64,000 nt of DNA from JANQEU01 sp965242805 (GCA_965242805.1 CBDETD010000002.1:806001-870000); one strand, 5' to 3'. Shown: positions 18,679-28,024, numbered from the stretch's first letter. The notes: generated from the letters alone by a model not told the origin. Program-made: numbers and translations.

Positions 18679-21600
18679 CTATATTTGCAACCTCTCCCTA
18701 TTTCTCATGTAGATTATAATGACTGCTATTACTCCCATAGCAACAAGGATATATAACCACACATTGTAGTCCTCCGAAATCGGACTGGTATCCCCCAGTG
18801 CAACAAAACTTCCCCAGTAATAGGGATGGGATTGAATCCCAACGGATCCGTCAAGGAAATCAAGTTTAGCCAGACGAAGCGCGTCATGTTTTGGCATACC
18901 TTCAGATAAGAATTTGTAAAAAGATCCCATGATCACGGACGTTGATTTATCATCAACAGCCCAGTGGCTTGCGATAATTGCAGGACAACCAGCGTAAGAA
19001 AAGGCTCTACCCAAACTCATGATACCCTCTCCTTCCTGAATTTTTCCGAGACCGGTATTACAACCACTAAGGACAGCTAATTCCGCGGAAAGATCCATAT
19101 TATATAACTCATAGGTATGAAGCATTCCATCTTCCGTCGAATCTTCATCCTGATAGAACATGAATTTGGACTTCATAGGGTTTTGGTCATCGACAAAAGC
19201 GTGCATGGCAAGGTGCAATATCCTGTATTGGCCTGCAGCATCTTTGAACTCCTTTTCCGTCGCTCCATTGCCTGATAGAAAATTTCCTTCAAAGAAATCA
19301 TTTATTTCCTCAATTTCCGTTTTGTTCCATTTAAGAGGCACAAGGGCATCCCTAAAAACAACAGAAAGCTGACTGTCATCATAATCATTGGATGGATAAG
19401 AGGGTGCCATTGCCAATACTGACCTACTTGAATTCGTTTTGGAATAGATATCCTTGAAAAGCAGGTTAGCCGAATAAGCATAGTTTACTGAATATTTCCT
19501 TAGCAGGTAATCCAGGCTTTTGAAATCAGCTTTGTCCCCCGGACCTTCTGTCAGGAACAACTCCCATGGAATATATGAGAATTTCGTAGATGGAACGATT
19601 ATCAATTCATTCACCGAAGATGCCAACTTGGTCATTATAGGATCAAGTAGTGTTTTATAAAGAGAATGAGCTGATTGGGTATAATCACTCAGGTTTTCAA
19701 CTGAGACGTCAGTCACGGATTCAGCATCCAACGAAGCAATAAATTGATCCAATGAATTACTCAATAATGAATCGTTTTCAAACTCCTCAATCCAGTATTC
19801 TTCACTGGAAACTACTAATGCAAACATTGCACTATCACTTTGGAGGAATTCAAGGAAAACCTGATCCGTACCCAAATTGCTTTGTAATTCCTGCACTGTC
19901 AAAGACGTATTTTCATATTTGAGCCTGAAATAATTTGGATAAGACCTTTCGAAAACCCTGGCCAGCGAATCAAGTCTACCATTGATCTCAAAGATCTTGT
20001 CTTGAAATGTATTTAATTTGATTGAGTCAGAATTTGAAGGATCAGATCTCATTTTGATGATTTCAGACAAATAGTAGCTTTGATCTATCTTTTGAGACTT
20101 CTCAAGTTCCAGAAGTTCATTTGGTATCCCGGCAAATTCTTTCGCATACGTAGTGTAAAGATTTTGAGTGAGTGTTGAAGCTTTACTTTTTTCAGCAAAT
20201 TCAAATGCCAATTCCTTGTAATAACTATCATCTGTTAATTCAAACAAAAGATTAGACACTCTCACCCCATTTCTATACATCTTTGATGCCGCTCTTCCAA
20301 CTTTGATCTGGTCATTTGCTCGTAGATGGGATCGGAGTAGATTTTGGCTGAGTGTATCAGCCACCTGTTGGGTGCTAAGAGCGTATTTAAGGTCATTGAT
20401 ATTTCCTTGCTGCTTGAAAAGCATCTCCAATCCCGCAGCCTTCTGATCAAGTACCAACAGCAGATCATATTGTTGGAGTGAATTCTCCAAAACAGGATGA
20501 GCATAGATTGATGTGTCATTGAAGTCAATAACATTAGCAACTATAGCCTTTTGACTGGCCTTCAAACCTTCAACTGACATTCGTTGACGATAGTAGACCT
20601 CAGCAAGAAATGAATACGAAATTGTCAACAAATCACTAAGCTCACCAAGATATTTTGTTTTTAATTCAATTGATTTATCAATGTAATATTCCGCAGAATC
20701 GTATTGACCCAGGTGCATAAAAGCAGCTCCAAGGTAAGTGTATGTATCTTGTATTCGTTTGAAGTCCTTGTCCTTTGGTTTCATTTGAAGCTCCAATGCA
20801 TTTTTGAATCGGTCAAGAGATTTTTCATGATCATTCATCTTGTTAAATAGCAACCCTAGATTATAATGTACCTGTGGGATCCCCGGATGATTTTCAGGGA
20901 GTACTTCCATTCTCAAGGTCAACGCTTTATCGTAATGATCCATGGCCAGGTCAAATTCATCTTTGGCCATGTACACCGATCCGATACTGTTGTCTGAAAA
21001 CCCTACATAGGGATGCTTCGCTCCATAGTTCTTAATGAAATGGACCTGAGCCTTCTGATGGTACTCCAATGATCGATCGTAATTACCACTTCGGTAAAAG
21101 ACATTTCCCAAATTGTAATACGTATTCCCATAGTTCCTATGATCTTCATCGAAGACCTGATCATATACTTCCAGAGCTTTTTCGTAGCTTGATACCGAAT
21201 TATCAAAATAGCTTTTAGCTCCATAAATGATCCCCAGTACATTGTATGATGATCCTACGTCCTCGTGATATTCTCCAAACATCTCCTTTCTCATCTCCAA
21301 ACAATTGAGCTGGTCCTCAAGTGCAAGATCCAAATAGCCTTCAATGTAGTGTAAGATCCCTATCAGATAGTGTGAATAAGCAACTTCCCTGTGACCATCA
21401 GGGAAGTATCCCTTACCTTCTTCAAGGGCTTTCTCGGCGATCTCCATGGCTTCACTGAATTTTGCCAGGTCCCTGTTATTCTGGGACATGAAATTCAAAC
21501 TGTTGAGATATTTTTCCCAGTTCTCGAGTTCCTTATGGAGGTCTCGACTGAGTGCGAAGTAATAGTTGGAGCTGTCATAATTTCCTAACCTGGCCAATTC

Positions 21601-21720
21601 CTCCCCTTTCAAATGATATTGGGCGGCAGTAGTCGAATCAGTATCTGCCTGGGAAAAAGCAGGTTTAGAAAATACAAGTAAGCTTATAATAAGAAAGAAA
21701 TGCGTTCGTAAATATGTCAT
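18679..21720 (-). CDS. Secreted, membrane-anchored TPR-CHAT protease 2
   Basis: 1013 residues from the ATG at 21720, chosen because it begins directly with a signal peptide (TYLRTHFFLIISLLVFSKPA); the frame is open 16 codons further. About nine TPR units (residues 35-440) precede a linker and the CHAT domain, with catalytic H840 (HLAMHAF) and C887 (LSGCNTG). The CHAT end SLGRAFSYAGCPAIIASHWAV is near-identical in the three paralogues. C-terminal helix and tail YMRNRERLQI as in its neighbours. It lies 112 bases after protease 1, with no terminator visible between them. Confidence 0.9.
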   Translation of the reverse strand: MTYLRTHFFLIISLLVFSKPAFSQADTDSTTAAQYHLKGEELARLGNYDSSNYYFALSRDLHKELENWEKYLNSLNFMSQNNRDLAKFSEAMEIAEKALEEGKGYFPDGHREVAYSHYLIGILHYIEGYLDLALEDQLNCLEMRKEMFGEYHEDVGSSYNVLGIIYGAKSYFDNSVSSYEKALEVYDQVFDEDHRNYGNTYYNLGNVFYRSGNYDRSLEYHQKAQVHFIKNYGAKHPYVGFSDNSIGSVYMAKDEFDLAMDHYDKALTLRMEVLPENHPGIPQVHYNLGLLFNKMNDHEKSLDRFKNALELQMKPKDKDFKRIQDTYTYLGAAFMHLGQYDSAEYYIDKSIELKTKYLGELSDLLTISYSFLAEVYYRQRMSVEGLKASQKAIVANVIDFNDTSIYAHPVLENSLQQYDLLLVLDQKAAGLEMLFKQQGNINDLKYALSTQQVADTLSQNLLRSHLRANDQIKVGRAASKMYRNGVRVSNLLFELTDDSYYKELAFEFAEKSKASTLTQNLYTTYAKEFAGIPNELLELEKSQKIDQSYYLSEIIKMRSDPSNSDSIKLNTFQDKIFEINGRLDSLARVFERSYPNYFRLKYENTSLTVQELQSNLGTDQVFLEFLQSDSAMFALVVSSEEYWIEEFENDSLLSNSLDQFIASLDAESVTDVSVENLSDYTQSAHSLYKTLLDPIMTKLASSVNELIIVPSTKFSYIPWELFLTEGPGDKADFKSLDYLLRKYSVNYAYSANLLFKDIYSKTNSSRSVLAMAPSYPSNDYDDSQLSVVFRDALVPLKWNKTEIEEINDFFEGNFLSGNGATEKEFKDAAGQYRILHLAMHAFVDDQNPMKSKFMFYQDEDSTEDGMLHTYELYNMDLSAELAVLSGCNTGLGKIQEGEGIMSLGRAFSYAGCPAIIASHWAVDDKSTSVIMGSFYKFLSEGMPKHDALRLAKLDFLDGSVGIQSHPYYWGSFVALGDTSPISEDYNVWLYILVAMGVIAVIIIYMRNRERLQI

Positions 21721-21832
21721 TTGGTTGATTTTATCATAAAAAGTGACGAATACACCTTGGGTTATCAAACCTGTGTATATATCACCGTCAAATTAAATAA
21801 AAAGTTTGGGGTTTAATGGGCACGTTTGATCG

Positions 21833-24800
21833 TCATATCTCAAACCTCTCCCTATTTCTCATATAGACAATGATGATGGCTATCACTCCTATGGCAACTC
21901 CAATGAAAAGCCACAAGTTGTATCCCTTTGAAATGGGACTTGTATCTCCCAACACAACGAAACCACCCCAATAATATGGATGTGATTTAATGCCTGTGGC
22001 ATTTTCCAGAAAATCAAGTTTGGCTTGCCTCAATGCAAAATGTTTAGGTTGACCCTCTTCAAGATATTTATAAAAGGAAGACATAATCTCAGAAGTAGAT
22101 TTGTCATCCACTGACCAATGACTCATTACCACAGAAGGACACCCCGCATAGGAGAATGCTCGCCCCAAGCTCATTACACCCTCACCTTTTTGAAGTTTAC
22201 CAATACCTGTATTGCAGGCACTCAAAACTGTAAGCTCAGCGGGGATATTCATATTGAAGAGTTCATATGTATACAGTCTCCCATCCTCGATACTGTCTTC
22301 ACTCTGAGTAAACAACAATTGAGACTGCATGGGATTCCGATCATCGACAAGGGCGTGCATTGCCAGATGGAGGATCTTATAATTATTTACCTCTTCCTTA
22401 AAATTTCTTTCGGTTGCCTGTAAACCAGACACGTATTGGCCTTGAAAGTATTTTTGTATTTCTTCAATTTCAACCTTATTCCATTTCAAAGGGCTAATCT
22501 CATTTCTAAAATTGAATGCTAAATCTTCAAACTGTTCTGATATTTCACCATATTGGGCGGCAACTGCAAGTATTTTTTCTGGTGCATTTTGAGTAATCTG
22601 GATACGATCACCAGCGTATAAACTGGAAGAATAGGCATAGCTAACGGCGTATTTTCTAAACAAATAATCCAAGGACTTAAAATCAGTTCCTGATTTGGGA
22701 AGCGACATGACCAGGTGTTCCCACGGGAAGTATGAAAGTGTTCCATCCGGAATGATCACTAATTGATCGATTGATGGGTCCAATTTTTTCAATACCGGCT
22801 CCAACAACGCCTTGAAGAGGCCATAGGAGCTATTGCCAAACATTTCTACTGCTTCAGGTGAATTCAATGATTCTGCGGTAATACTATTGAGGAAATTATT
22901 TAAATACGATTCAAATTCAACATCTTTATCAATACTGGAGATCTCGATATTGTCTTTAGTGATGATGATCAAATAATATGAATTTTCGGCATCCATAAAT
23001 TCAAATACCGCTTGATTTGATTCCAATTTGTCCTGAATATTTTCTCTACTGGCAGTAATTGGTTGGCGCTTGAGTTCATAGTACCTTGGATAACTATTTT
23101 CAAATGATTGCATAAGGCTATCCAAGGTTAGATTGATTTCGAACATTCGATTTTGCGCGTTGACAAGTCGAGACGAATCAAGATCATTAATCTGTGAAAT
23201 ATTTTCAGTGATTTGAGCTTGATAGTAAGATTTCAACGCTTTCAAGGAACTCTCAATAAGTAACAAGCTATCCGGGATACCCGAGAACTGCTTTGCATAT
23301 GAATCACTGATATTTTGATTTAATGCGGCGGCTTTGCTCTTCTCAATGTAATAGAATGCCCTATCGATAAAGGAATCGTCCTCATTGAATTTATAGGCTT
23401 CGATACAAATGGGAATTGCTGTTTCGTACGTTTGAAGGGCCACTTTACCAAATTGGATCCTGTCTTCATACCTCTGATGTGTGGTTCGGATTTTATCTAT
23501 TAATTCATCAGAGCGATGAATGATTTCAAGTGTGGAGGACAATTCATCCTCACTTTTGGACAGGCTTGCATAAATCCCTGCCTTTGCCTGCAGTGTCTCC
23601 AATAAAACGTTTGGATTAAGGTAATCATCGGACATGGGATTGGCTGCAAGTGATGAGTCACCAAATTCCAATGTATTCGAGATCAAAGCTTTCTGAAGAA
23701 TTTCTAGTGCATCTTCCAGGTTATCATTACCTGAGTGATATGATGCCAGTTCGTTATATGACATTGCCAGATTCGGATGTTTTGGACCGAATATTCTTGT
23801 ATTGATTGAAACCGATTTTTCAAGGTTTTCCATTGCCAACGGATCATCAATCAGGTTATAGACCTTACCCAAGTTGTAATAGTACTGCGCTGTTGTAGGG
23901 TGATTCTCCCCAAACAACTTTATCTGCATGTCTATGGCCTTGTTTATATAATCGATCGCTACGGTATAATTTCCGTTCTGATAATGGATCATACCAATAT
24001 TACTGAGGGTTTCCGCAAGCTCATGATGTATTACACCAGGCATATTTTCTTGAATTTCAAGGGCTCTATTGGCTTTTTCCATTGCTAATCCAATATCTCC
24101 CTTTTGCCAATAGACCTTACTTAAGTAACTATTTGATAATGCGGTGGATTCATGAAATTCCCCAAAGGAATTTCGGCCACTATTGTGAGCTCTTATCAGG
24201 TATTCCAACGATTTTTCAAAATTTCCCAACTCAGCATAAACTCTTCCCATATTTGCAAATGCCCTGTACACCATTGGGTGTTTTTCACCAAGTGATTTCA
24301 TGCCGAACTCAATCGCTTTTTCGAAATAGAAAGCGGCCTGGTCATAATCCAATAATTGGAAATGTGCCAAACCCATACTATTATAAGAACTGAATATATA
24401 GGGATGCTCAGGGAACAGTGTCCTTACCCTGGCTTCCAGAGCCTTTTCATAGTAGTTTAACGCACTTTCAAAATCGCCTTCATAAGAAAATACATTAGCG
24501 ACATTTTCGTATGCAGTTCCAATACCTTTTCCCTCAGGATCAAGCTCCTTGTAGATATTAAGAGATTTTAAATGATACGTCTTCGATGCTTCAATGTCTC
24601 CTGCCCTTCCACTCAAATTACCCAAGTTACTGTAAGCAACGGCTGCTTGATTGTGGATTTCGCCATAATTCTCCAGGATCATTGATAGTGCTTTCTCGGT
24701 AGCTTCCAGAGCCTGTGGATATCTACCGGAACGTCCATGCAATTCGGCAATCTTGTTAAGACCATTGGCAAATCGGTTCCAGTCCCCTACCGCTTCCCAG

Positions 24801-24973
24801 ATTTTATTGGATAGTTCGAAATAATAAATTGAGCTATCATAATTACCTGCATGAAATTGGTGACCTCCCTCTTCCCATAACTTATCAGCCAATACAGTAT
24901 CTGGTTCCTGAGAAAATGCGATAATTGATATTATAGAAAATAGAAGAAGAAGGTGAATTCTTGAGTTCTCCAT
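21833..24973 (-). CDS. Secreted, membrane-anchored TPR-CHAT protease 1
   Basis: 1046 residues, closest to the sigma/anti-sigma pair (103-base gap). A cleavable signal peptide (HLLLLFSIISIIAFSQ) is followed by about ten TPR-like repeats to residue about 470, a helical linker and a CHAT domain with intact H873 (HLAMHAL) and C920 (LSACNTG). A membrane helix (about 1018-1037) and tail YMRNRERFEI close the protein; the basic tail fits cytoplasmic placement by the positive-inside rule. TPR-CHAT proteins act as regulated cysteine proteases in characterised cases (Csx29); here the sensory TPR part would lie in the periplasm. Substrate is not known. Confidence 0.9.
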   Translation of the reverse strand: MENSRIHLLLLFSIISIIAFSQEPDTVLADKLWEEGGHQFHAGNYDSSIYYFELSNKIWEAVGDWNRFANGLNKIAELHGRSGRYPQALEATEKALSMILENYGEIHNQAAVAYSNLGNLSGRAGDIEASKTYHLKSLNIYKELDPEGKGIGTAYENVANVFSYEGDFESALNYYEKALEARVRTLFPEHPYIFSSYNSMGLAHFQLLDYDQAAFYFEKAIEFGMKSLGEKHPMVYRAFANMGRVYAELGNFEKSLEYLIRAHNSGRNSFGEFHESTALSNSYLSKVYWQKGDIGLAMEKANRALEIQENMPGVIHHELAETLSNIGMIHYQNGNYTVAIDYINKAIDMQIKLFGENHPTTAQYYYNLGKVYNLIDDPLAMENLEKSVSINTRIFGPKHPNLAMSYNELASYHSGNDNLEDALEILQKALISNTLEFGDSSLAANPMSDDYLNPNVLLETLQAKAGIYASLSKSEDELSSTLEIIHRSDELIDKIRTTHQRYEDRIQFGKVALQTYETAIPICIEAYKFNEDDSFIDRAFYYIEKSKAAALNQNISDSYAKQFSGIPDSLLLIESSLKALKSYYQAQITENISQINDLDSSRLVNAQNRMFEINLTLDSLMQSFENSYPRYYELKRQPITASRENIQDKLESNQAVFEFMDAENSYYLIIITKDNIEISSIDKDVEFESYLNNFLNSITAESLNSPEAVEMFGNSSYGLFKALLEPVLKKLDPSIDQLVIIPDGTLSYFPWEHLVMSLPKSGTDFKSLDYLFRKYAVSYAYSSSLYAGDRIQITQNAPEKILAVAAQYGEISEQFEDLAFNFRNEISPLKWNKVEIEEIQKYFQGQYVSGLQATERNFKEEVNNYKILHLAMHALVDDRNPMQSQLLFTQSEDSIEDGRLYTYELFNMNIPAELTVLSACNTGIGKLQKGEGVMSLGRAFSYAGCPSVVMSHWSVDDKSTSEIMSSFYKYLEEGQPKHFALRQAKLDFLENATGIKSHPYYWGGFVVLGDTSPISKGYNLWLFIGVAIGVIAIIIVYMRNRERFEI

Positions 24974-25076
24974 GGTTCTGGTGTTAAGTGGTGGAAAATG
25001 GGGAGTTTCTACTATCGAATATACGGAATTAGATTAAGTTCCGCATAGATCAAATAGTGGGACAGGATAAAAAAAG

Positions 25077-25802
25077 CTATTGTAACTGATTGATGATTTC
25101 CAGTGCTGAAGACCGATATATTGTGTTGAGATTGGCTACTTTTCTTAGGTTATCCAAAGCCTCTTCGGTTTTCCCCTCTTGTAGATAGCACATTGATAAA
25201 AACCACAACCCGTCATCATAGTACTGGTTGTCTTCTGACATTGCTTCGAATAAGCCAATAGCGGCTTGAAAATCGGATAACCCCATGTAGGCATTGCCCA
25301 GAAATATCTCATACCCATCAAAAGAATTGCCGGACTCAAGTTGATCATTAATAAGTGATATTACCTTATCATATTCACCCCCAGAATATAAAACCATGAT
25401 CTCATCTTTCTCGTCCTCAGGAGTTTCCCCCCGGACGACCCCAATTGCTGGATAGGGTTCATAGTATTTGTTATAGAGATCATTAGGTGTGGTCAATGTA
25501 AGTTGATACACAATTGAAGCACCAACAAGAACCACGATAGAAGCTGCGATCCAATACCAGGGTCTTGATATAGCGCCGTTGGTTTGATTGGCTTCTTCCT
25601 TGGCGAATAGATCTTTCAGCTCTTCTTTGAGCTTCACCTTTTCAAGTGCCTCTACCCCAGCCAACAATGAATGTTGTTGCTCAACAGCCTCCTTGAAGTC
25701 TTTATTGAGTATCTTTTGATCAAACTCCTTCCTTTCTTCCTCACTAAGAATACCATCAATGCTCTTCTCGATCAATTCTATATCGTGCTGTTCCAGTTTC
25801 AT
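25077..25802 (-). CDS. Membrane anti-sigma-like protein with periplasmic TPRs
   Basis: 241 residues. The N-terminal 80 residues (IELIEKSIDGILSEEERKEFD) look like the cytoplasmic sigma-binding part of Bacteroidota anti-sigma proteins, without a zinc HxxxCxxC motif. A membrane helix lies at about 82-100 (WYWIAASIVVLVGASIVYQ). The periplasmic remainder has three TPR-like helix pairs (about 130-240: GGEYDKVISLINDQL, GLSDFQAAIGLFEAM, GKTEEALDNLRKV). It overlaps the sigma factor gene by 4 bases (ATGA), the usual sigma/anti-sigma coupling. It is the plausible target of the CHAT proteases (inference). Confidence 0.8.
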   Translation of the reverse strand: MKLEQHDIELIEKSIDGILSEEERKEFDQKILNKDFKEAVEQQHSLLAGVEALEKVKLKEELKDLFAKEEANQTNGAISRPWYWIAASIVVLVGASIVYQLTLTTPNDLYNKYYEPYPAIGVVRGETPEDEKDEIMVLYSGGEYDKVISLINDQLESGNSFDGYEIFLGNAYMGLSDFQAAIGLFEAMSEDNQYYDDGLWFLSMCYLQEGKTEEALDNLRKVANLNTIYRSSALEIINQLQ

Positions 25803-26380
25803 TTATCCACAGAACTCTCTTTGATGGTTTTTAGTTCTAGCGCCATTTCAACAAATTTCTTGTAACATCGTGATTTGGTGGTTTTGGCTACGTTTCTATC
25901 TGACAAATCCATCAATTCCGCAATCTCACTCATACTCAAGTTGTCAACATAGAAATAATGTATGATATCCTTACACCTTTCCGACAAATTGGACCATGCT
26001 TCTTTTGTTGCTTCCATTAAATGGGCATCGAACCGTTCATACTTTTCCTGGTGATTGGACTGATAATAAAATCGCTCTATGTCAGACAGCTTTTCCCTGA
26101 ATCTGGATTGTTGATCCAGGCGCACTAAAAACATGTTGTGACAGGTCTTGTAGAGGTAACTTTTTACATTCATTACCCTATCCAACTGTCCGCCTACCAG
26201 CTTTTCTCTAAGGTTCATTACAGCCTCGATGAAGATGTCTTCTGCATCCTCCATCGAGCATTTATTTTGTTTGACCAATCTGTTTATGCAATAACCGGAG
26301 TACTCCCGATAAAAAATCGTCAGTCCCTGGTTATTACCATTTTTCAGTTCATCTACTAGTGAACTCCAATTTAATTCCAC
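25799..26380 (-). CDS. ECF-type RNA polymerase sigma factor
   Basis: 193 residues, GTG start. The sigma-2 region is seen as FYREYSGYCINRLVKQ then CSMEDAEDIFIEAVMNL (region 2.2-like) and the KSYLYKTCHNMF helix. The sigma-4 region is WSNLSERCKDIIHYFYVDNLS then SEIAELMDLSDRNVAKTTKSRCYKKF, a clear helix-turn-helix. Slightly larger than the average ECF sigma. It is the first gene of the sigma / anti-sigma / CHAT x3 cluster, preceded by a palindromic leader and the 28-bp element shared with the two neighbouring operons. Confidence 0.92.
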   Translation of the reverse strand: MELNWSSLVDELKNGNNQGLTIFYREYSGYCINRLVKQNKCSMEDAEDIFIEAVMNLREKLVGGQLDRVMNVKSYLYKTCHNMFLVRLDQQSRFREKLSDIERFYYQSNHQEKYERFDAHLMEATKEAWSNLSERCKDIIHYFYVDNLSMSEIAELMDLSDRNVAKTTKSRCYKKFVEMALELKTIKESSVDK

Positions 26381-26387
26381 AGCTGCC

Positions 26388-26413
26388 TTGTTGAGAAAAT
26401 CTCAACAAATATA
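26388..26413 (-). promoter_or_regulatory. Leader palindrome and TAnnTTTG box of the sigma operon
   Basis: A perfect 9-bp inverted repeat (arm TTGTTGAGA, 3-base loop) spans 26388-26408, starting 8 bases upstream of the GTG. On the minus strand its upstream arm overlaps TATATTTG (26406-26413), an exact TAnnTTTG -7 match, though no clear -33 TTTG is seen. It could be a housekeeping promoter with an operator, or a leader hairpin that blocks ribosome access. Confidence 0.45.
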
Positions 26414-26498
26414 AGCCTTAACGGGAATCATAGCTGTCTTAGAGAAATGTGGTTCTGCAATAAGTAAGGTTGTAATTAATTAGCTCCTTTCAATGGTA

Positions 26499-26526
26499 AG
26501 TAAGAAAATAGAGAAATGGTAAACAT
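26499..26526 (-). promoter_or_regulatory. 28-bp shared element, copy 1 (sigma operon)
   Basis: On the minus strand: an invariant ATGTTTACCATTTC block, three variable bases, a four-base A/T run, then an invariant TCTTACT. It occupies the gap between the stop of the GspC-like gene (26528) and the sigma gene, ending about 118 bases before the GTG. The other copies lie at 37677-37704 and 62667-62694. The two-block layout resembles an alternative sigma promoter. Confidence 0.65.
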
Positions 26527-26527
26527 A

Positions 26528-27040
26528 TCAATTTAATCCATTCAGTTTTATGGTCAAGACCTTTCTCCCGTTTACAAGTAAAATACTATCCTTCTCGATC
26601 GCTCCTATTTCAAATCCTTCAACTACATCACCTGTGGAAACGAGTAGCACTTCACCATCAAAATCCAGTAATCCAACCTTCAAATTGTTACTACCGCTGT
26701 TCATATATCCACTGTATGTAAACTTATCGATCAAGTCATCGGGAAGCTCTTCCTTTTTCTCTGAAGGAGGTTTTATTTGCTTTCCTAAAGTCTCTGTGTT
26801 ATTGATCCTGGGTCGGGTTTTAGCAGGTTGCAGACCTTTCAAGAAAGGATCCGGATAGTTCAAATTCAATTGGACCTCGATCTGTTCCTCCTGATCAACT
26901 TTGTCAACGTACCTATCAAATCCACCTATCGGATCCAGATTTTCATCAGTGGAGAACTCAAACAGTCTGATAATTATGAGACCCCACAAGCCAACCACGG
27001 CAGGTATAAGAAAGTAAAGGCTCTTTTTATTCTTTAACAT
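26528..27040 (-). CDS. GspC/PilP-like inner-membrane protein of type II-like secretion
   Basis: 170 residues. One N-terminal membrane helix (about 8-28, LYFLIPAVVGLWGLIIIRLF), then a flexible acidic linker, the DPFLKG motif (about residue 65), and a C-terminal region FTYSGYMNSGSNNLKVGLLDF with VSTGDVVEGFEIGAIEKDSI. This matches the homology-region logic of GspC/PilP, which links the inner-membrane platform to the secretin. It is last in the 13-gene secretion operon, 3 bases after the FN3-like lipoprotein, and its stop abuts the 28-bp element in front of the sigma operon. Confidence 0.75.
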   Translation of the reverse strand: MLKNKKSLYFLIPAVVGLWGLIIIRLFEFSTDENLDPIGGFDRYVDKVDQEEQIEVQLNLNYPDPFLKGLQPAKTRPRINNTETLGKQIKPPSEKKEELPDDLIDKFTYSGYMNSGSNNLKVGLLDFDGEVLLVSTGDVVEGFEIGAIEKDSILLVNGRKVLTIKLNGLN

Positions 27041-27043
27041 TTA

Positions 27044-28024
27044 TCAGTCAACTGAAAGTGATCGAATGGAAAATGGAGATCTTGATATCGAATTGATCGC
27101 CCTTACACCCCACTGATAGTTACCTGAGTCCAATTCTACTTGATAAATCAATTCAGCCTGTGTGTCATTTACTATCAACTCCGTTGGATTTTCAAAATCC
27201 GGTGACAATATCATTATCTCGTAGGTGGAAGCACCGTCGACCTCCTCCCATCTGAACACAACTTGACCAGCATCAAACAAGGCGCTGTCCTGAGGTGACA
27301 TTAATATTACCTCAGCAGTGGACAAGTTCAACTCATTGTTATTGGAGACCACAGCCACGGATCGACTTTCGTAATCGGTAGAGGAAATGTTATTGATTCC
27401 ACGCACCCTCCATTCATATTGACCGGTATCCAAATTCAATGAGATCTCATTGCCAGTTAGTGTTGAATCGACTATAAGAAATCCAATATTGTAAAAATTC
27501 GGGGTGACAATGGAAAACTCGTATTCGAATGCACCCGGAAGCTCCTCCCACCAAAAGGTGACTGATCCCGAATCGGCAATTTGATTGTCCCCCGGGGCGA
27601 GCAATCTAATTGTGGAGTTACTTATATCAGTACTCGCTAAAGAATCAATCTCATTGTCCAGACTGTCTGAAACGCTGAAGGAAGCAAAATAAAAGTCAGA
27701 ACTATAAGCTCCGTTTAGTGCCGAAACGCCCCACTCATACTCAGCTCCGTCCGGTACAAACAATGTCAATCTATTGTCCTCAAGAATTGTATCTGCAATG
27801 AAATGTACAGGCGAGGATAGTGATGGACTTGCCATGATCACATTGTAGGCTGATGCACCATCCACATAATCCCACCATAGTGTAATATCAGTGGACTCGA
27901 CAATAGCTCCATCTGTCGGAGAAATCAGGAAAACCTCTTTGTTCGATATATCAATCTCAACAATATCATCGCAGGCCAGAAAAGCCATCATTAGTACCAA
28001 AAACACATAGTTAGTTTTCATCAT
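27044..28024 (-). CDS. Lipoprotein with three FN3-like repeats inside the secretion operon
   Basis: 326 residues. Lipobox FLAC gives Cys18. Three homologous units of about 95 residues follow, each starting with a LLAP/ISP/MSP-type strand and containing W(W)xxxxGAxxYxxxI...P and ending YEWGV/YEWRV/YQWGV. The core (WWDYVDGASAYNVIM, WWEELPGAFEYEFSI, WEEVDGASTYEIMI) resembles the W..V.GA..Y.LDV core of the FN3 units in the giant proteins at 54271-62613. Overlaps the GspM-like gene by 14 bases. Not a standard T2SS component; possibly a substrate receptor (inference). Confidence 0.8.
   Translation of the reverse strand: MMKTNYVFLVLMMAFLACDDIVEIDISNKEVFLISPTDGAIVESTDITLWWDYVDGASAYNVIMASPSLSSPVHFIADTILEDNRLTLFVPDGAEYEWGVSALNGAYSSDFYFASFSVSDSLDNEIDSLASTDISNSTIRLLAPGDNQIADSGSVTFWWEELPGAFEYEFSIVTPNFYNIGFLIVDSTLTGNEISLNLDTGQYEWRVRGINNISSTDYESRSVAVVSNNNELNLSTAEVILMSPQDSALFDAGQVVFRWEEVDGASTYEIMILSPDFENPTELIVNDTQAELIYQVELDSGNYQWGVRAINSISRSPFSIRSLSVD

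Noticed and set aside
15486..26380. Type III-E CRISPR (Craspase) locus
   Set aside because: TPR-CHAT and a sigma factor are present, but there is no Cas7-11, Csx30, adaptation gene or array, and the CHAT proteins are secreted and membrane anchored.
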